In this document: piece by piece, positions 23,490-35,706 of the stretch
How positions within the stretch are numbered: position 1 is the first letter of the stretch
How the letters are laid out: every line of letters begins with the position of its first letter
NCBI GenBank assembly: GCA_014281115.1
Contig: JACONQ010000010.1
Span: 1,984,001 to 2,048,000 of the forward strand
Origin: Laburnicola sp. R22_1
Lineage: Eukaryota > Ascomycota > Dothideomycetes > Pleosporales > Didymosphaeriaceae
Reading direction: 5' to 3'
DNA length: 64,000 bases
Program-made: the position numbers and the translations under genes
Notes under the pieces: model-generated
Told to the model about the DNA's origin: nothing
The model's input: only the letters and a program-made list of their open reading frames with translations
The model's database searches: none

Positions 23490-24855
23490 TAGAGTTAATC
23501 TATAATATTACGTAATTCTAGGCTAGCTGTTTAACTAACCACTGTGTTACATAATTAATAATTTCTTTAATAATATTTTTTACAGCAATAATAATTATAA
23601 TAATTATAATAGTAACTAACCTAACTATTTTATTACTCTTTAATAGTAGATCTCTCCTTATAACTAGCGAGCTATATACTGCCCCCCTAAGATCTTACTA
23701 CTACTATCTATCTTCTCTATACTCCCGCCACTACCACTATCCTTACTTCTTATTATTCTTATACGCCTACATAATCTTAACTACTACTAAAAGCTTCTTC
23801 TACTATAGCTACGCGCTCGCGCTCTAGTAATATATAAAAAACATCTACTTTTTCTCTAATAAACGCCTACTACTATATCTTAGCCTATTCTTTAGTCTTG
23901 CTAGCAATGTAATAGTAAGGTGCTATTATTTTCTTACAAAAGTTACTATATCTCTTCCTAGGTCTTTATATAAAAGAATAACCTAGCACTTAAGAATTTA
24001 GAGTTGCGTAAAGATTATATATATGTGGCGTTATTTTATATACCTGGGGGTAGGACGATAAAGGCTTTGATCTTAAATAACATAATAAAAAAAGCAGAGC
24101 CCCCTGCTTAGTAATTAAAAAAGGCGTAAAAAGGTAATGTTAAAAAAAAGATTATATATAGCTTAAACAAATTATTAGATATAACCTCTAGAATAGTATA
24201 ATTATAATTAATTTAGTCCTTTAGCAGCCCTATCTCTTAAACCTTATCTTATAGTAGGTAGGCTAGATAGCTAATATTGTCTAGCTAGTTATCTATACTA
24301 GTTTTAAATTCTCTAGTAGCTATTTAACTATAGGTATTAGACAATGCAATCTTAGGACGCTAGAAAGGTATTATATTAATATATATAATAAAGAGTTAAA
24401 TTTAAAAACTTAGTATTATATAAGTTAAAGGTAAAGATTTAGTGTACTAGGCATCGCTAATATTATAAGAGACAGACTCTATACGCTATATATATAGCAA
24501 ACTATAGTTACGCAACTACTAGATTATAAGCGTAATAACTAAACTATAGTTAAGTGTTCTATTACCTATACTGCTCCCATAGTTGCAACTCTATAGTCTA
24601 CTACAGCTCTCTAATAGTCCACTAGTTAAGAGATAATATATAACTTAGTTATACTAAATAGCAAACTATTTATTAACTACTATTAATAATACTACTGTGC
24701 AAAATATTAATAATAAAATTATTATAATTTTATATATATTTTATTACTACTACTATGTGCTAGATACTAGATTTTAGTACCTTCTATTTTACTTCTCTCT
24801 ATATATAGTGCAGATTTAACCTTAGTTAGAATCTTAGTATAATAAAGATCTTTAA
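23490..24855 (-). repeat. Repeat family A, copy 3
   Basis: Aligns end to end with copy 2 (3150-4390) with mostly transition differences, and is longer because of the 123-bp insertion at 24024-24146. The residual minus-strand frame is more damaged than in copy 2. Confidence 0.88.
24024..24146 (+). mobile_element. SINE-like short retroposon candidate
   Basis: Copy 2 of family A has no insertion here (AAAGATTGTATATGGCC), so the insertion is defined precisely. It is 123 bp, starts TGTGGCGTTATTTTATATACC and ends in an A run. It is flanked by a perfect 14-bp duplication, AAAGATTATATATA, at 24010-24023 and 24147-24160. A second copy, inverted, lies at 63192-63320. A variable-end short element with an A tail and a long target duplication is what LINE-driven retroposition makes. 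I cannot see convincing pol III A and B boxes. Confidence 0.7.
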
Positions 24856-25210
24856 TATATATTAATAGCAAAATAGTGTTAATATAGTTTTACTCAGATT
24901 TCTTTTCTTATATATCTTTAAAAAGTAACTAAAGTTACTAATTTTATTACTATTAATTTTATATAATATCAGTTACGTAATTCTAATAGGTACTTTAACT
25001 TAACCTATACCTAGAAGTCTATACAACCTAACCTAACATATATCTAGAGTCTATACAACCTAATCTAACCTATATCTAGAGTCTATACAACCTAATCTAA
25101 CCTATATCTAGGATCTATACAACTCTAACCTAACCTATATCTAGGGTCTATGCGACCCCAACCTAATCCTATACCTAAGCTAGGTACTCCGAACCTATTT
25201 ACTAGCCTAG
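24856..25210 (+). repeat. Gypsy LTR fragment with 32-bp tandem repeats
   Basis: At 25018-25185 about five units of 32-34 bp (CTATACAACCTAATCTAACC plus TATATCTAGAGT) stand in tandem. Related subrepeats occur, inverted, in the LTR at 8200-8300, so this is a remnant of the same LTR family in the opposite orientation. The stretch before the array has no recognisable gene. Confidence 0.6.
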
Positions 25211-26214
25211 TTAGGGGCGCTAACGCTCTAGTGGCGCTTTACTAAGCACTAATATTACTACTATTATTTAAAAGAAGGCTAAGGACACAGTCTCTACTTT
25301 AGTATATTACTTTAATTAGGCAAGTTAATTAGTAATTACTCCTAGTAAGGCCAAGAGCTATTTACTAATATTTTATTAAGCTGCTAATATAACTTAGAGT
25401 TACTCTAAGCTAGTAAGATAGCCTATAATTTATATTAGTATATCTTAAAGAGCGCTCCCTTTTATATTCTAGGCCTCCTCTCTTCTTTAGAGAGGTGCTT
25501 AGGGCCCTATTAACCTTTAGTCTTATAGATACTAGTAAACTAGCTTAATCTTTTAGATATACTTTATCTTATTATAAACTCCTATATATAGCTCTTTAGT
25601 AAGGTTAGTAGTAATATTTACCTCTATAGCTTCTTACTATTAGAGTTTAGTAACTTATTATACTAAATAAGGGATAAAAGTGTTTTCTCTTTTATAAAAA
25701 GACCCTAGTATTCCCTCTATTATACTTATGTTTATTTTATAGAATTAAGAGATCTTAGTATTTTACTTAACTACGTATTTATCTATAGGATTAAGAAATC
25801 TTAGTATTTAACTTAACTACGTGTTTGTTTATATGGTTAAAGGACCTTAATATCTAACTTAACTACGTGTTTATTTTATAGGGTTAAGGGATTTTAGTAT
25901 CTAACTTAACTACGTGTTTATTTATAGGGTTGTTCTTAGTGTATTAGGGAGATCTTGCAAGCTCCCCTATTATAAAAGGTTAATTAAATTTAATATAATG
26001 GGCTTTAGACTAAGAGGTTAGAGTTACCTAAGTAAACTTATAAATTTAATAAAGTTTAATAGTAACTCTAGCTATGGACTTATATATAGTCCTGGCTTAG
26101 TAGGAGCACGAATCTAGAACTCTAAGGCAGCAGGCCGAGTAACTATAGAAGGGCGCTTAGCCCCTTAAAATAGTCTCTTTATTAGGTAGTAGCTTATATA
26201 AATATTCCTCTTAT
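25211..26214. other. Gene-free stretch with a 46-bp tandem repeat
   Basis: At 25729-25932 a unit of 46-47 bp (TGTTTATTTTATAGGGTTAA...ACTTAACTACG) occurs four times, with a partial fifth. The fourth unit is the least mutated. The rest of the stretch shows no recognisable coding region. Confidence 0.7.
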
Positions 26215-26239
26215 CTAATAGTGCTATGTTCCCTAAATT

Positions 26240-27405
26240 GTCCTCCCCTATATTAGAATCTAATAACTTTATAAATTACTTATTAGTTATTATAAACTTA
26301 ACTATTATAACCTTTTAAATTATTTAAGTAGTAAGATTATGCCTTTAATTCCTAATTATGTCCCTACTAGTGTTAAAGATACGCTTAATACCTATCTATA
26401 AAATTTATACTACTAGGATATTCTTTATAAGCTACAAAAGTTAGGGATAAGATATTTAATAAACTTTCTACTATACTAGTATATTAAACCGATTACTCTT
26501 TTTAACTATAGAAGTACTTAGGTATATTTCTTCTTCTATCTAAGTTAGGCCTAAGTTATAATTAATATCCAGCGTAGCTAAACTTTACTTAGAGATAAAG
26601 AGGCTATAAACTATAAACTAGATAGTAAAGAAGACTTTTAAAACTATTTACTACTTTATAACTATCTTAGGTTAGTATTTAAGACTAGAGTAGGGTTTCT
26701 AGCTATTAGGCTATTTTAGTAATTAAGGTACTTTAGGAACTATTAGTAGTATATATACTTATCCTATGTCCTTTATATCTTATTTTATATAACTATTAGT
26801 ATATAACTATAATAAATAGCTATAATTATAATATCTTGTACGCTATAAGCTTTTACAAAAATCTAATATTATTATATAGTTAAATAAGAAATTCTTCTTT
26901 CTATCTATCCTTAAGTAATACTTACGCAACTTCTCTTATTCTATATTAGCTATAGCTTATATAGCTTCTAGCTATTTAATATTATTTAACTCTTTAATAA
27001 GCTTATTATTTATTTTATTTAGGAAACTAAAGAGCTAGTTATATATAAGCTAGATATATAGGACTTAGAGTTTCTAAGTCTTACTTAGAAAGTTTGTAGC
27101 CTCCTTAAACTTTTAAAGTATAGAAGTAATTAACTTAAAATGCAACTATTCTAGGGCTAATAGTTAAACTTTCTTAAGATCTTTAAAGTCTGTCTTTATA
27201 GTATCGCTATAAGTAGAAGTGTTTAATCTTCTAGTTATCTTTTTTATAATCTTCTTCTCTAGCTATATATTAATATATTGTCTAAAGCTTTAGTGCAGGC
27301 TTATATATATTATGCGTAGAGTTTTATCTTATTTAAATATTAGATAATTGCTTCTTTAGCAGTGTGTTACTCTATATTATAAAAAATCGCTTAAATTACT
27401 ATAGT
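26240..27405 (-). pseudogene. hAT-family transposase remnant, copy 2 (C-terminal part)
   Basis: The reverse complement of 22095 to about 23370 in copy 1. On the minus strand it reads a segment corresponding to the WWK region and then the hAT dimerisation motif (about 26420-26350: IKRIFNTSRDIIRN.RHNL). The N-terminal half is absent: homology stops near 27405, a few bases from the start of repeat family C. Stops are RIP-type. The two copies flank 2.9 kb and form a widely spaced inverted repeat. Confidence 0.78.
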
Positions 27406-27416
27406 AACTATCACTA

Positions 27417-27635
27417 ATCTAAGGTGCGGCTCCCTTGCTTACGTTATATTACCATTTTAGGACTAGCGCAATTACTAAGCGAGATTCTAAGCGAGGCTAT
27501 ATATATAGCCTGCCTACGTATCTACCTTATATAGGTATCGGTACTATTTTATATTTAGATCCTAATATTTACTATTATCTTATATATAGTATAATAATCC
27601 CTATAGTGCCCTTATACTATAGTAGCAATTATTAA
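27417..27635. repeat. Repeat family C, uninterrupted copy
   Basis: Starts CTAAGGTGCGGCTCCC and contains ACTAAGCGAG followed by TAAGCGAGGC. The same sequence, split by a copia element, occupies 50783-50916 and 56361-56440, so this is the empty-site version of that insertion. The short plus-strand open frame at 27435-27635 has no support as a gene. The element class is unknown. Confidence 0.7.
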
Positions 27636-27639
27636 GCTG

Positions 27640-28829
27640 CGGCTTAACTATCTATAGCCTATCTCTAGAGCGTTATTAATAATATCTATTAATAGACATA
27701 GTAGGCAGGCCCCCTATATCCTTAAGTATCTTATATATTAGGAGCATAGATGCCTTCTCTAGAGCGTTACAACGTAACTAATAGTAATAATAATACTTAC
27801 CTATAGGTTACCTATTAATAACAGGTGCGGCAGAAGATAAAGAATAGCTACTACCTTATTTATAGTAGCATATAGATTATATCTTATAAGACATTAGCCT
27901 CCTAAGTACTATAATAGTCTCTAGGAGAATAACTCACTTATAAGTAACGTGGCTCTCTATAATAATAACCTATAAGCTTACTAAGCTTTATATATAACAA
28001 TTACTAAGGCAATTATAAGAGTAGCTTACTAATAAGCAAATCTAGTTATTATAATAACTATAAGCCTAGCTTACTTAAACAAGTCACCTATATTTATTAC
28101 TATTAAACTTACTATAAGTTACTATAAATTATAGTAATTCTATTTACCTTACTAATAAAAATAAGATATTAACATTATTGCCTAGATTTAATTAATAGAT
28201 CTCTATAATAATAGTAGGCAGTTACACAAAACCTCTATAATAATAGTAGATAGTTATATAGAATCTCTATAATAATAGTAGAAGAAGACATATAAAATCT
28301 CTATAATAATAGTAGATAGATATATAAGACCCCTATAATAATAGTAAATAGTAATAACCTAAATAACTTATAGCCTAAGGTATTATTATAAGTTAAGTTA
28401 GTAAGACCTATACCCTTAGTAAATTACTCTAGTGCGGTATAATAGCAACTCTTTATAGGTGCGCTTAGTTTACGTAGTTAAAAGTCTTAAGACCTTATAG
28501 TAATTCTAATAAGTCTTACCTACTTTAGTAAAAGCCTAGTCTAATATTACTATATAAATATTTTATATATATAGGCTTTTATAGTTACGCATAGGCTATA
28601 GTTATAATACATAGTAAAAAAGCATCTACTATAACTAGTTATAGTACTTACTATGCCTTTAACTTTATAACCTTAACCTCTAATTTATTATACACTTACT
28701 AAGAGACGAACCTATTATATATAATAGATAAGATAGTAAGACTAAGCTATAAAAATAATAATAACACTAGCTTTTATAAGAAGCCCTGTAACTTTACTAT
28801 AGCGTCTTAGCTAGAGGTCTTAACTTAGT
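27640..28829 (+). other. 5' region of the plus-strand gypsy element, with a 32-bp tandem repeat
   Basis: The sequence is continuous with 35937 onward once the copia element is removed, so it should hold the 5' LTR and leader of the gypsy element. At 28201-28356 about five units of 32-34 bp (CTCTATAATAATAGTAGA...) stand in tandem. LTR ends, primer site and gag start were not resolved. Confidence 0.5.
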
Positions 28830-28834
28830 AGAGC

Positions 28835-29059
28835 TATCCGATTACAGGGCCTTTATAATTCTGCACTATTATTAATAGTGTAGTAGAGAATATAAGGCTG
28901 ACGCACCACTAGTTTTACACTATCCTAGATAGTGCTAGCGTTAGATTAGCACTTATTAGGGACTTTGCATACAGCCAATCTCCATTACTTAATTAATTAA
29001 TCTTATTAATTATCAAGATTATATTATCTCACAGTGATAGAACACTATTAAATCTGATA
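28835..29059 (+). repeat. 5' LTR of the 28835-35931 copia
   Basis: Starts TATCCGATTACAGG (TG expected) and ends AAATCTGATA. It contains short inverted repeats such as CACTATTATTAATAGTG and CACTATCCTAGATAGTG. Differences from the 3' LTR are transitions. Confidence 0.93.
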
Positions 29060-29073
29060 ATTAAGAGTCTTAT
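29060..29073 (+). promoter_or_regulatory. Primer-binding site matching the tRNA-Lys anticodon arm
   Basis: ATTAAGAGTCTTAT lies directly after the 5' LTR. Its first ten bases are the complement of GACTCTTAAT, the anticodon-loop core of eukaryotic tRNA-Lys(CUU). The same site follows the LTRs at 50621 and 56043. This suggests priming by a half-tRNA, as known for Drosophila copia with initiator tRNA. Confidence 0.65.
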
Positions 29074-30412
29074 TGCCTCCACTAAGCTAATTAAAATGGC
29101 CCTATCGATCCTTAGAGATCCCATAGTTATCCTAACAGATTATATAACCTATACACTATGGCTAAACTAGCTTAAAATAAGATACTAATTCCTAAAAGTC
29201 TAGAATATTATTAACTTAGCGCTGATAGATAAACTAAAGTAGAAACCCGTGATGCTAATACCCCCAGCAATAGGCAACTACTAGCGAAGCACGGTTTACG
29301 CGACTGCGAATCTAAACGATATGCTAATAATGCCCTTATATCTATTAACGGTAGGCACGAAAGTATACAAAGACGATAGCGACTATTATAAGGGATAGCT
29401 AAAGATATATAAGATTATAAATCGCGAGTATTAGGAGGAGTAGGCCAGCCTAAATTAGGTGATTACCTTTCTTTAATCGATAGTTTTAGCGCATCTCTAG
29501 AACAACTGCTATATTCTAGATTAATTAATTAGGTAGTGGATTAACAACCTTACGATTACAGTTAGGGTAGACCTATAGGACAAATATAGACGATTAAGGG
29601 CAAGGTATTAAGAAGCCTTTAAGCTAATGAGAACAGCTGGATTATGGGCTATATGGCTAGCTAAGTACGATTACGCGGCGACAGAGGCAGAGACTAATAA
29701 GGTTTCTAAGCTTTAGTTACTAGACTTAGTTAAATAAGACTTTATAAAGGTAGTAATTAATATTACGTCTATTTAGATAACTACCTTTTAGTAGAATGCG
29801 AGTAAAGATCCTACTGTACTAAGGAAGCAAATAATAAAACTCTTCTAAAAACATATAACTATTTAGCACCTGTTTAAGGGCAAATAAAAGGGCGCTTTTA
29901 TTACTATTAGATTATCTCTTGCTAATAGTGGTGAACCTACTCAGGCTACAGATAGGGACGCCTCTCTTATAGATAAAGCAGCAATATTAAAATATTGGGG
30001 ACAATCTCGCAAACAACAATCTGCTAGTTATAGTACTAAAGCTAAGCAGTCCGCGATTATAGATAATAAGCGAATAGTAGTTAGCGGCCTTAAGTGTCCT
30101 GCTTATAAACAACGCCACAGTCTATAAGACTGCTTTTACGCTTTCCTAGATAAGCAGCCAGAATAGTTTAGACTAAAACCTAGCATGGCTAACCTAATTA
30201 AATTTAGGCTGGAGAATAACCCAGAGCTTTAAGAAAGCCTAAGGATAATAAAGAGGGCCAGATTACAGACCCTAAAGATTAAACTATTATATACTCCCAC
30301 TCTAACTCAAACTACTAAGGCTAATAAGTGACTAGATAGACGCCAGATCACTAAAATCCCAGCAAGCTTTAACGCCGCATCCTTCCACACTAACCCAAAC
30401 ACATACCTACTA

Positions 30413-32201
30413 AGCCGGCTGACGGGGAACCTGCGCACCCCCAGAACCTGCGCACCCCCCACCAAAACGCGTACCCGTACGAAATACGCGTATTTTATCA
30501 ACACTTCTTATTCAATATGGATGCCCGCGAGCAGAGTATACAATTAGCTATCGCGCAATTCAATGCCGGTGTTTTTACAAGCCAACAAGCTGCTGCAAAG
30601 GCCTACAGTATTCCTCCATCCACCCTACGCGCTCAACTAGGTGGCATAACGAACAAGCACGCCAGCCACGCCAACCAACAGCGATTGACGCCGGATCAGG
30701 AGAACTTCCTAGTAGAGTGGATCCTTGAGCAGGACGCAAATGGCTACCCTCCCTCACACGCGCGCGCGCGAGAAATGGCGATCCGAATTCTCCGTATGAA
30801 CGGCGACGTCGAGCCTCTAGGCAAGCGGTGGATACAAACCTTCATACGGCGCAACCCTCGCGTTGCCTCTGTTATTGGAAGAAAGCTAGATACTAGTCGC
30901 GCTGAGGCAGCTACTCCAGAACAGATCCGCGCGTTTCTTGAGCTCTTTGAGCGCGTCAGAATCAGGCTAGGCATACAGGCAGAGAATATCTAGAATATTA
31001 ATAAGACTAGTATTGCCCTTGGTGTAGGTACTAACTCTAGGGTGCTCGCAAGTAGCCAGAAAAAGAAGGCTTACATCAAGTCGCCAGAGAATCGCGAGTG
31101 GGTCTCAATAATTAAGGCTGTATCAGCTCTAGGGCAGAAGCTGCCCTGCGCCGCTATATTCAAGGGCCAGAGCCTACAGACAACCTAGTTTCTAGCATCT
31201 ATACCAAATTGGCTCTATACAACCTTAGAGAATAGATAGACCTCAAAGGAGATAGGCCTTAAGTGGCTGCGCCAGCTGTTTATACTAGAAACAGCGCCCA
31301 AGGGTGGCTAATACCAACTACTCCTCTGCGACGCGCATAGTAGCCATGTGGATATTGAGTTCCTCTGGGCTTATAAGCAGGCTCGAGTAGAGCTTCTATT
31401 TCTACCACCTCATTTAACACACCTCCTACAGCCACTAGATCTATTAGGGTTCTCAGTAATCAAGTCAAACTATAGAAATCTCATCCGCGACCTGGCGAGC
31501 CTCAACAACGCCGCACCTATCAAGAAAGAGCGATTTATTTGCTACTACCACCTAGCCAGAGAGGAAGGCCTCTTAGAGAGAGTAATTCGGGCTGGCTGGC
31601 GCGCTGCTGGCCTTATTCCCTACAATCCTAACTAGGTAATTCAATCCTCACAGGTTATTGGCAGACCAGCAACGCCGCCACGCCTACTTCAGGATCTCGG
31701 CGCAATTAATATACTCTATCGCACTCCTCAGAAACCCCAAGACGTGTACACGGCTCAGAGAGCTATTAAGAGATCAGAAAACCTATTAAGATCTACGCGC
31801 CAACTGCTCTAGAAAGCGAGTAAGGCAATAGCTATTAGTAATAGTCAAGTAGCAAGGTAGGAATTAGAGATCTCTTGGCTACAGTATCAACTAGAGGCTA
31901 CTAGCTCTCAGAGGAAGCGTAAACAGGTTACTATTAATTACAATTAGAGATTTGCCAACGTCGAGAGTATCAAGCGTGCGATTAATCAAGCTGCTGCTAC
32001 AGAGGCTTAGAACTCTAGGCCTAGAGCTTAGAGACGTGTCGCAACTACAGCGAGGGCAGCAGCTGATACTACTTTTCAATCTATGTGTATAGAGTGGCAA
32101 CTATAATAGGCGTTGATAAAGTACGCGTCTTTTTGTTCGTGGTGCGCGTTTTGGTGGGGTGCACAGGTTCTAGGGGTGCGCAGGTTCCACGTTAGCCGGC
32201 T
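30413..32201 (+). mobile_element. pogo/Fot1-like DNA transposon, copy 2 (better preserved)
   Basis: 1,789 bp. The ends begin AGCCGGCT and give about 80 bp of inverted repeats (GGAACCTGCGCACCCC...ACCAAAACGCG). TA is duplicated at 30411-30412 and 32202-32203. Base composition is clearly richer in GC, CA and TG than the host copia, so it has suffered less RIP. Confidence 0.95.
30517..32106 (+). pseudogene. pogo-type transposase, copy 2
   Basis: A DDE transposase with an unbroken frame of 529 codons, from ATG 30517 to TAA 32104, interrupted by about ten in-frame TAG/TAA stops, the first at 30991. The first 158 codons are open: psq-like helix-turn-helix (TSQQAAAKAYSIPPSTLR, residues about 20-37) and a CENP-B-type DNA-binding domain (LTPDQENFLVEWILEQDANG to WIQTFIRRNP, about 60-130). 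The catalytic core follows: NINKTSIAL (first Asp now Asn), LLCDAHSSHVD (second Asp kept, near 31326), then LTHLLQPLDLLGFSVIK (third acid kept). The stretch 31348-31635 is the C-terminal core. Expected function was cut-and-paste transposition at TA sites. Inactive because of the stops and the lost Asp. Confidence 0.93.
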
Positions 32202-35200
32202 TATAATACTTAGCTATACTCAACTTAGGCACAACCTGCCATATGTTTAATAATATTAATCGCTTTGTCTCCTATAGGCCACTATCGCCTAGAGACTTTA
32301 TATGGGTAGAAAATACACAAGTGTGAATTAAAGGATATGGCAGCGTCTATCTCAGCATGCAGAGTGTAAGCGGCAAGCGAATAGTAAGGCTAGATAATAT
32401 TGCCTACTACCTAGACTTGCTCTATAATCTTATGTCTTTCTAATTACTCTAAAGGTAAGGCCTTTAGTAGGACACGCAAGTAGAACCAACAACACTAAAG
32501 CAATAAGATAATACAATATTGGTAGAACTAAAAGAGATGTATGGCCAATAGGTGCTAGAGTACAGATTAGCCCTAGTAGGTTGCACTATTGCCAATAGTG
32601 CGCTAGCAGCGCATAAGATTAGTTTAAGAATAAAGCGCAGGTTACAGAGAGCAGATGCAATTACCTAGCACAAGCGATTAGGCCACCTAGGACCTTAGGC
32701 ACTCGAGCACCTAGTGCAGCAGTCTAAGGGGGTAAGAATTAAAGGACTTACTACTATTAAATACAATGCCTGCAGCAAAGCTAAACTTAAGCGACAAATC
32801 TATAGACACCTAAGAGACCTTACTAAAGGCCTAGAAAAAAGGATAGCAATTAACTTTTACGATTTTGAAGCAAACAGCTCTACAGAAGAGAAGAGTCAGA
32901 TGCTTATTACTAACAGATTCTCTGGCTTTACTTAGGACCTCTACTTTAAGGATAACCGCCTAGCACAATCTATTATTAAGCAACTCAGCACCTTTATACT
33001 ATTTATAAGAGTGTAATTTAGTATAACTATTAAGGTTATTAAATTAGACAATAAAATCTTCTTAGTTAAAGCAGATGTGGAAAAGTAGTACACTACGCAA
33101 GGCATTAAAATCAAGCCTTTAGCACCAAATACACAAGCACAGAATAGAGGGGCTAAATGCTTAGGGGGTGTAATTAAGGAGAAAGCGCGCGCGATATAAC
33201 TAGACTCCAACCTACCCTAGTAACTGTGGCCTAAAATTACACAGGTAGTAGTCTACCTCTACAATTAAACTCTAAACTACACTAATTGCTGGCGATCACT
33301 ATACAAAGTATTCTTCACAATAGTAGCCTTTTAAAACCGCGTAGTCACCTAGCTAAAGAAGCCTAATTAAGCTTACCTTTAGGCTTATAGCTACAAAGCC
33401 TATGTAATAACTAATAATACAAAGCGCGGCAAGAGCAAACTCTAAAGATTAGATCTAAAAGCCTAGATTGGCTACTTTGTTGGCTATCGATTATCTAATA
33501 TCTAGAGGATATAGATCCCCTTACTCGCGAAGATAACTAGCACTCGCAATACTATATTTAATAAAGATATAGTGTTCTTAGATAAGACTAAAAACCTAAT
33601 AAACAATCTTATGCACAACACCTTAGAAGAGATAGCAGCATAGGTACGCTCAGTAGAGTTACCTCTCTTACCTCGCTAGGATTAAGCCATAGAGTCCTTC
33701 TATAAAGATAAGACAATCACTAAGGCGCCGGAGGAAGAGGATAAAGGGGCCCTAGGGTACAGGCAAGGCAGGAAGATCGATTGCAATTATCTAACACCTC
33801 CATTAACGCCGCCACCAGTTGCACTCCTTGCCTAATTACTAGCTAGAGATAATCAACCTAAACTATCCTCAAGAGTGCAATTAGGACAAAGACAAGTCAA
33901 CCCTTAGGCCGCCGCATTTATGGCAGGCACAGAAGCAGAAAGTAGTGACAAGTATTAAGGTAAGGCACTAGATAAGGCTCAGCTTAAACGCATAATCACT
34001 GCGGGCAAGAAGCCACATAGAAGTCTGCTACCAAAACCACCCACCTGCAGAGATAAGCTTAAGGATCACCCTCTCTATAATATGTAAAAGGAAGTCAAGC
34101 ACTCTCACCTATAGAGTTATAAAGAAATAGGGTCTTAGAGCAAAGTTGCAGCTGCTCTAGCAAAGGCAGCAGGCTATTAGGTTCTTAACTGCATATAGGT
34201 ATATACCTACAAGTTTAATAAGCACTATTAATTACAGAAGTGCAAAGCAAGATTAGTAGTAAGAGGTAATTAATAGCGACATCTTACCTTATAAGATACC
34301 TATGCAGTAATACTAGCTAGATAATTATTCCGTATGCTTATAGTAATAGCGGCACGCTTTAACCTAGAGCTAATTTAGTACAATGTTGCCAATGCCTTTA
34401 TTTATGCAAAACTTAACAGAGAAATCTATATAAAAATGCCCTGCGGATATACGTAATTAGGCACAATTCTACAACTATATAAAACACTATATAGGTTGCG
34501 GATCTCTCCCCTACTTTAGTAGAGAGAGTTCACTACTATACTCCGCAATATAGGGTTCACTATAGTCCCTTATAAGCCTTATTATCTTATTAAGGAAGGA
34601 CTTATTATCTTCTTCTATATAGATAATCTAATTATCGCCTATTAGAAGGATCACAAGTCTGCCGCAGAAGTAGCCATTACAAAGTTAAATACTAAGTTTA
34701 CCCTTACTAGGGGAAAGGATCTATAGTGGTTTCTAGGAGTTAAAGTAATTAGAGACCGTACTAACTAAAGAATCTAGCTCTCACAAGCCTTATATATCGA
34801 CAAGATATCTCGCCTTATAGATTACTATAAGATGCGATATAAAACGCCAATAGCTTTAATTAAATTACTCCCGCGAATAGAACTAGCTAGCAAGACTAAG
34901 ATTAATAGATACTAGCGCAAAGTTAGATTAATCCTCTATACTATAGTTACTACTTAACTAGATATCGCCTTTGCAAGCTCTAGACTATTACGTTTTCTAT
35001 CTAATCTAAGCGAGAATTATTACGCTACTACTAATTAAGTCCTCCTTTATCTTGCAAAGACCAGATTACTAGGTCTATAGCTAGAAGGAGCAGACACTCT
35101 AGAAGTAGCTAGCGACGCATTAGTTGCCAACAACACTCTAGATTATAAGAGTTTACAAGAATATATAATTAAACTATTTAGTAGCCTAATTGCCTAGAAG

Positions 35201-35706
35201 GCAAGCAAACAAGATATAGTTATCATATTAACAATAGAGGCTAAACTGCTAGCACTTTTATAGGTAGCTAAGGAGGCTATCTTTACTTTATAATTACTCT
35301 AGGAGCTTTAGATTACTATGAGCAATTACCTAATCACAATTAATTGCGACAATTAATAGACTATCCGCCTAGTCACTAAAGAGATCGCAAAGTTACAGAC
35401 TAAGCTGCACTATGTAGATATCTACAATTATTAGCTAAGGTAGAAAGTGGCTAAAGGAACAATCAATATAACTTATTAGAGGTTAGAAGATATAGTGGCA
35501 AATAGTCTAACTAAAGCCCTGCTAGTAAACAAATAAAATAAGTTTCTAGATAAACTAGGACTTAAAAGTATATTAGACAAGATTACTAATTAAGAGGTTG
35601 CCCTATAGAATCTACAGCAGAGGATAGAGGCCTTTAAGATAAAGTAGAGGATAGACTAATTACTATAAAGCGTTTAGCTTAAGGATGTGCCTAAGCTAAG
35701 GGGGTG

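Larger units (their letters stand above)
29096..35699 (+). pseudogene. Ty1/copia gag-pol of the 28835-35931 element
   Basis: Starts at ATG 29096 (MALSILRDPIVILTDY) and runs to near the polypurine tract, split by the pogo-like element at 30413-32201. Order: gag; CCHC zinc knuckle near 30088-30140 (KCPAYKQRHSL.DCFY, second Cys changed to Tyr); protease motif LNLGTTCH (DSG expected) at about 32215-32240; integrase zinc domain with HKRLGHLGP (about 32670) and KYNACSKAKL, where one Cys is also Tyr; integrase core with IAINFYDF (Asp to Asn), KLDNK and NRGAKCLGG (Glu to Lys); reverse transcriptase with IIFFYIDNLIIAY at 34616-34627 (YVDD expected); then RNase H. The open stretch 32714-32935 is the integrase N-terminal part. 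Dead at every catalytic site checked except one integrase Asp. Confidence 0.9.

Noticed and set aside
32941..33210. Minus-strand open frame inside the copia at 28835-35931
   Set aside because: It is antisense to the integrase core, whose plus-strand motifs (KLDNK, NRGAKCLGG) are conserved in the relatives.
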